This document shows positions 61,723 to 64,000 of a stretch of 64,000 nucleotides of DNA, piece by piece. Source of the DNA: JAPPHA01 sp965221575 (lineage in GTDB: Bacteria > Pseudomonadota > Alphaproteobacteria > Rhodobacterales > Rhodobacteraceae); NCBI GenBank assembly GCA_965221575.1, contig CBDCSM010000011.1, forward strand, positions 496,001 through 560,000, given 5' to 3'. The stretch's first letter is position 1; every line of letters starts with the position of its first letter. A program made the position numbers and the translations under genes. The notes below the pieces were generated by a model, which was not told the DNA's origin, did no database searches, and saw nothing but the letters and a program-made list of their open reading frames with translations.

Positions 61723-61767
61723 GGGCTCGCATGGTGCCCGCGGCCGATTTGCGGCCTGTGCGAGCCC
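61723..61767 (+). promoter_or_regulatory. Stem-loop between dctP and dctQ
   Basis: GGGCTCGCA (61723-61731) pairs perfectly with 61759-61767, and inner bases GCCCGCGGCC/GCGGCC can extend the structure. It starts seven bases after the dctP stop and precedes dctQ by about 40 bases. A mRNA-stabilising or partial-termination role parallel to the other binding-protein hairpins is inferred. Confidence 0.65.
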
Positions 61768-61808
61768 CCCAATGACCGATCTGCACCAAAGCGTCACAAA
61801 TTCGCAGT

Positions 61809-62348
61809 ATGCTGATCACGCTGACAAATTGGGTCGAGCGCGCGAACCGCGTTTTGACCGTTATTGCCTCCAGCGTAATAGCGTTCATATGCGTTAGCAC
61901 CCTCGCAGACACAGTTGGTCGAGGTCTCCGCCGTCCGATCTACGGCCTTTTCGAACTCAGTGAACTGCTTCTTGTCGCGGTCGTTTTCTTGGGTCTTGGA
62001 GCCGCGCAGTGGACGGGGAGCCATGTCGCGGTCGATGTCGTCTCACGTTTCCTGCCGAGACGAGTAGGACTCGTCCTCGAGATCGTGACCCTTATGCTGG
62101 CTTTAGCGATAACTTCCGTGTTGGCGTATGGCTCGACATTTTATGCGCTGCGTTCATGGGCGATCCTCGAGTTCGCCGCCGGCGCTGCCGCGTTTCCGCT
62201 TTACTGGTCGAAATCAATCATACCGGTCGGCTGCGCCTATCTGGGTTTTGTGCTTGCGGTACAATTGGCTGGCAGGATAAACGACATTCGTGGTCATCCA
62301 CCTACAAAGTCTTTACAAGACGAAGCCAAGCTTCCAACCGACGTTTAA
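61809..62348 (+). CDS. dctQ: TRAP transporter small permease (DctQ family)
   Basis: This 179-residue protein has four hydrophobic helices. It begins LITLTNWVERANRVLTVIAS, with the DctQ signature region RGLRRPIYGLFELSELLLVA and GAAQWTGSHVAVDVVSRFLP. It joins DctM and receives substrate from DctP. No clear ribosome-binding site precedes the ATG at 61809, so the precise start is uncertain. Confidence 0.9.
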   Translation: MLITLTNWVERANRVLTVIASSVIAFICVSTLADTVGRGLRRPIYGLFELSELLLVAVVFLGLGAAQWTGSHVAVDVVSRFLPRRVGLVLEIVTLMLALAITSVLAYGSTFYALRSWAILEFAAGAAAFPLYWSKSIIPVGCAYLGFVLAVQLAGRINDIRGHPPTKSLQDEAKLPTDV

Positions 62349-62450
62349 CGCGCATCTACTTCAGTCAATAACTGTCGTCGGGCGGCGATTGCCGCGTTCT
62401 TCCATTCAACAGGCTGTCGATTCCAGGGCAAAATAGGTAAGGCGAGGCGC

Positions 62451-63749
62451 ATGGAGACTTGGCTTGTTCTCTTTTATTTCCTTCTTCTCGTCTTGTTGGC
62501 CGCCAGACTGCCGATTGGTTTCGCCATGCTTCTGGTCGGCTTTCTCGGTTTTGGTTCTGTACTGGGCTTCGGCGTAGCCGCAAAGATCCTCCCGAGGATC
62601 GTTTACGAACAGACGGCGAATTACCCACTCGTCATATTGCCGCTATTCTTGCTCACCGGTGCCCTCGCCTTGAGATCCGGCGTAGCGCAAAGCGCCTTTG
62701 ACCTTGCCCACCGTTGGCTTGGCCAATTTCGCGGCGGAATGGCGATTGCGACCGTGGGTGCCTGTGCCCTTTTCGGGGCCTGTTCCGGCTCCAGTATCGC
62801 TACGTCGCTGACCGTGGGACGTATCAGCCTCCCCGAAATGAAGCGCTTTGGACACTCAGATGCGCTGAGTACGGGCACCATCGCGGCCGCAGGTACACTC
62901 GGCATGCTGATCCCGCCGAGCGGGATGTTGGTCTTGTATGCGATCCTCACGGAGCAATCGGTCGGCAGGCTGTTCATTGCCGGGTTGATTCCCGGTCTCC
63001 TGTCTGCCGCCATCTATATGGGCGGCATCTATGTATACGTGCTGGTCAACCCGCAAGAGGCACCGGAAATCGCTGGCTCTTTCAGTTGGCGAGAGAGATT
63101 CCAGGCCATCTACAAGGCTTGGGGGGTATTTGCGCTGGTCCTTACAATTATCGGTGGAATCTATAGCGGAATTGTCACGGTCACGGAGGCGGCCGGCGCC
63201 GGTGCGGTGGTCGCATTTGGAATGTTGATGCTTGTGCCCGACCGATGGGCCAATATCCAACATAGCTTCTTTGAGGGAGCGCGAACAACGGCCACAATCT
63301 TCCTCCTTTTGCTCGGCGCATTAGTCTTCGGCCGTTTCATAGCAATGACAGGAATCGCCGCCAACATGGCGGAATTTATTACAGCTTGGCCTTTGGGACC
63401 TTACGGTACCCTGATTGTCATCCTCGCGTTCTACATCCCGCTTGGCATGTTTCTGGATCCGACATCCATGCTGGTGATTACGCTGCCCGTCGTGTTGCCG
63501 ACCGTTTTGGCGCTTGGCTTCGATCCCATTTGGTTCGGTATCATCTTCGTCAAGATTTCAGAACTTGGGAACATAACGCCACCCATGGGGCTCCATGTCT
63601 TTGTTATTAAGGGGATCGCACCACCATCAGTGCGCATCCAGGACATCTTCAAAGGATGCTCCCTCTTCATTTTATTGGATATCTTGACGATAGGCCTACT
63701 GGTAGCCTTTCCCGGTTTGGTGATGTGGCTTCCAAACACAATGACGTGA
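62451..63749 (+). CDS. dctM: TRAP transporter large permease (DctM family)
   Basis: This 432-residue, 12-helix permease has the DctM hallmark ALFGACSGSSIATSLTVGRI, then AAGTLGMLIPPSGMLVLYA near residues 105-165, and GMFLDPTSMLVITLPVVLPT and ELGNITPPMGLHVFVIKG near 340-395. It catalyses Na+-driven uptake with DctP and DctQ. AAGGCGAGG lies ahead of the ATG. It closes the operon. Confidence 0.95.
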   Translation: METWLVLFYFLLLVLLAARLPIGFAMLLVGFLGFGSVLGFGVAAKILPRIVYEQTANYPLVILPLFLLTGALALRSGVAQSAFDLAHRWLGQFRGGMAIATVGACALFGACSGSSIATSLTVGRISLPEMKRFGHSDALSTGTIAAAGTLGMLIPPSGMLVLYAILTEQSVGRLFIAGLIPGLLSAAIYMGGIYVYVLVNPQEAPEIAGSFSWRERFQAIYKAWGVFALVLTIIGGIYSGIVTVTEAAGAGAVVAFGMLMLVPDRWANIQHSFFEGARTTATIFLLLLGALVFGRFIAMTGIAANMAEFITAWPLGPYGTLIVILAFYIPLGMFLDPTSMLVITLPVVLPTVLALGFDPIWFGIIFVKISELGNITPPMGLHVFVIKGIAPPSVRIQDIFKGCSLFILLDILTIGLLVAFPGLVMWLPNTMT

Positions 63750-64000
63750 CGAACCCAATTCATCCCTGCTTTCTCCAGGGTCAATCGGGAGGTTTCGCGG
63801 TCAATGAAATGGGCGGGCGGGCGTAAACCTCGGAAAGTCCACGACAGCGGTGCACGACAGCCTGAAAACCTACAGCCTCGCAACCGCGCGGCAACCTCAC
63901 GCGCAGGGCACTGCGTCGGGCGACCAGCGGTGGATGATCTGCAACCGCTGATCGGCTGACAATCGCGCCCGGGCCGTCTCCCATGATGACCGCCATTGAC
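63750..64000. other. Window end, no gene assigned
   Basis: After dctM about 250 bases remain. A 71-codon minus-strand frame (63781-63996) could be the start of a gene, but it shows no family resemblance and may be chance. Confidence 0.3.

Noticed and set aside
63781..63996. 71-codon minus-strand frame at the window end
   Set aside because: No start signal, no family resemblance, and it cannot be extended within the window.

Overview
The window is high-GC bacterial chromosomal DNA, most likely from an alphaproteobacterium. The clues are an Irr-type Fur regulator in the neighbourhood of fabA-fabB-fabI, many secondary transporters with periplasmic binding proteins (TTT, TRAP, TAXI-TRAP, ABC), and high GC with long antisense shadow frames. 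It also carries many insertion sequences and decayed genes, so the lineage appears to be losing and rearranging genes. No rRNA or CRISPR was seen; there is one tRNA (Arg, anticodon TCG).

Layout. 0.1-2.0 kb: a phosphonate-associated alcohol dehydrogenase and a phosphonatase-like HAD hydrolase, followed by an aldolase-like start that is cut off by an IS3 remnant. 2.4-7.5 kb: a NagD-like phosphatase, a SnoaL-like protein and a TAT-exported cyclase, lying among remnants of DUF4338 (DruA-like), thrS, amidase, IS21 and mttB genes. 7.6-10.9 kb: a large TM0106-type nuclease-helicase, next to the tRNA. 11.3-21.8 kb: a leftward cluster reading tctC-tctB-tctA-oxc-frc-dapA-like-ALDH-FAD oxidase, which suggests uptake of a carboxylate and oxalate disposal through formyl-CoA transferase and oxalyl-CoA decarboxylase, plus an amine or semialdehyde branch. 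22.3-32.3 kb: a sulfatase, the uxuA-uxuB mannonate/fructuronate pair, a class III aminotransferase and a TAXI-TRAP transporter. 32.9-38.5 kb: parts of an amino-acid ABC transporter, separated by a DUF4143 ATPase gene that was split by an intact IS630-type element. 38.7-45.6 kb: creatininase-like amidohydrolase, AlkD-like glycosylase, a hydratase, an NCS2 permease with an extra soluble domain, miaB and irr.

45.6-60.3 kb is the accessory-rich part. A NrtR-type Nudix regulator is divergent from an ARPP-1/ADP-ribosylglycohydrolase fusion, with two matching palindromes in an 80-bp intergenic region; this pair sits between irr and fabA-fabB-fabI. Next come a lower-GC caspase-like protease with an uncharacterised C-terminal half, an IS110 scrap, a 5'-nucleotidase-family protein, an Xre-RES toxin-antitoxin pair (RES toxins consume NAD) and a decayed ISKra4-type element with 8-bp flanking repeats. 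60.6-63.7 kb: a DctPQM TRAP transporter.

The best candidate for a less-described system is the NrtR / ARPP-1-ADP-ribosylglycohydrolase module. It lies within about 12 kb of two other conflict-type loci (caspase-like protease and RES toxin), and two of the three loci concern NAD or ADP-ribose.
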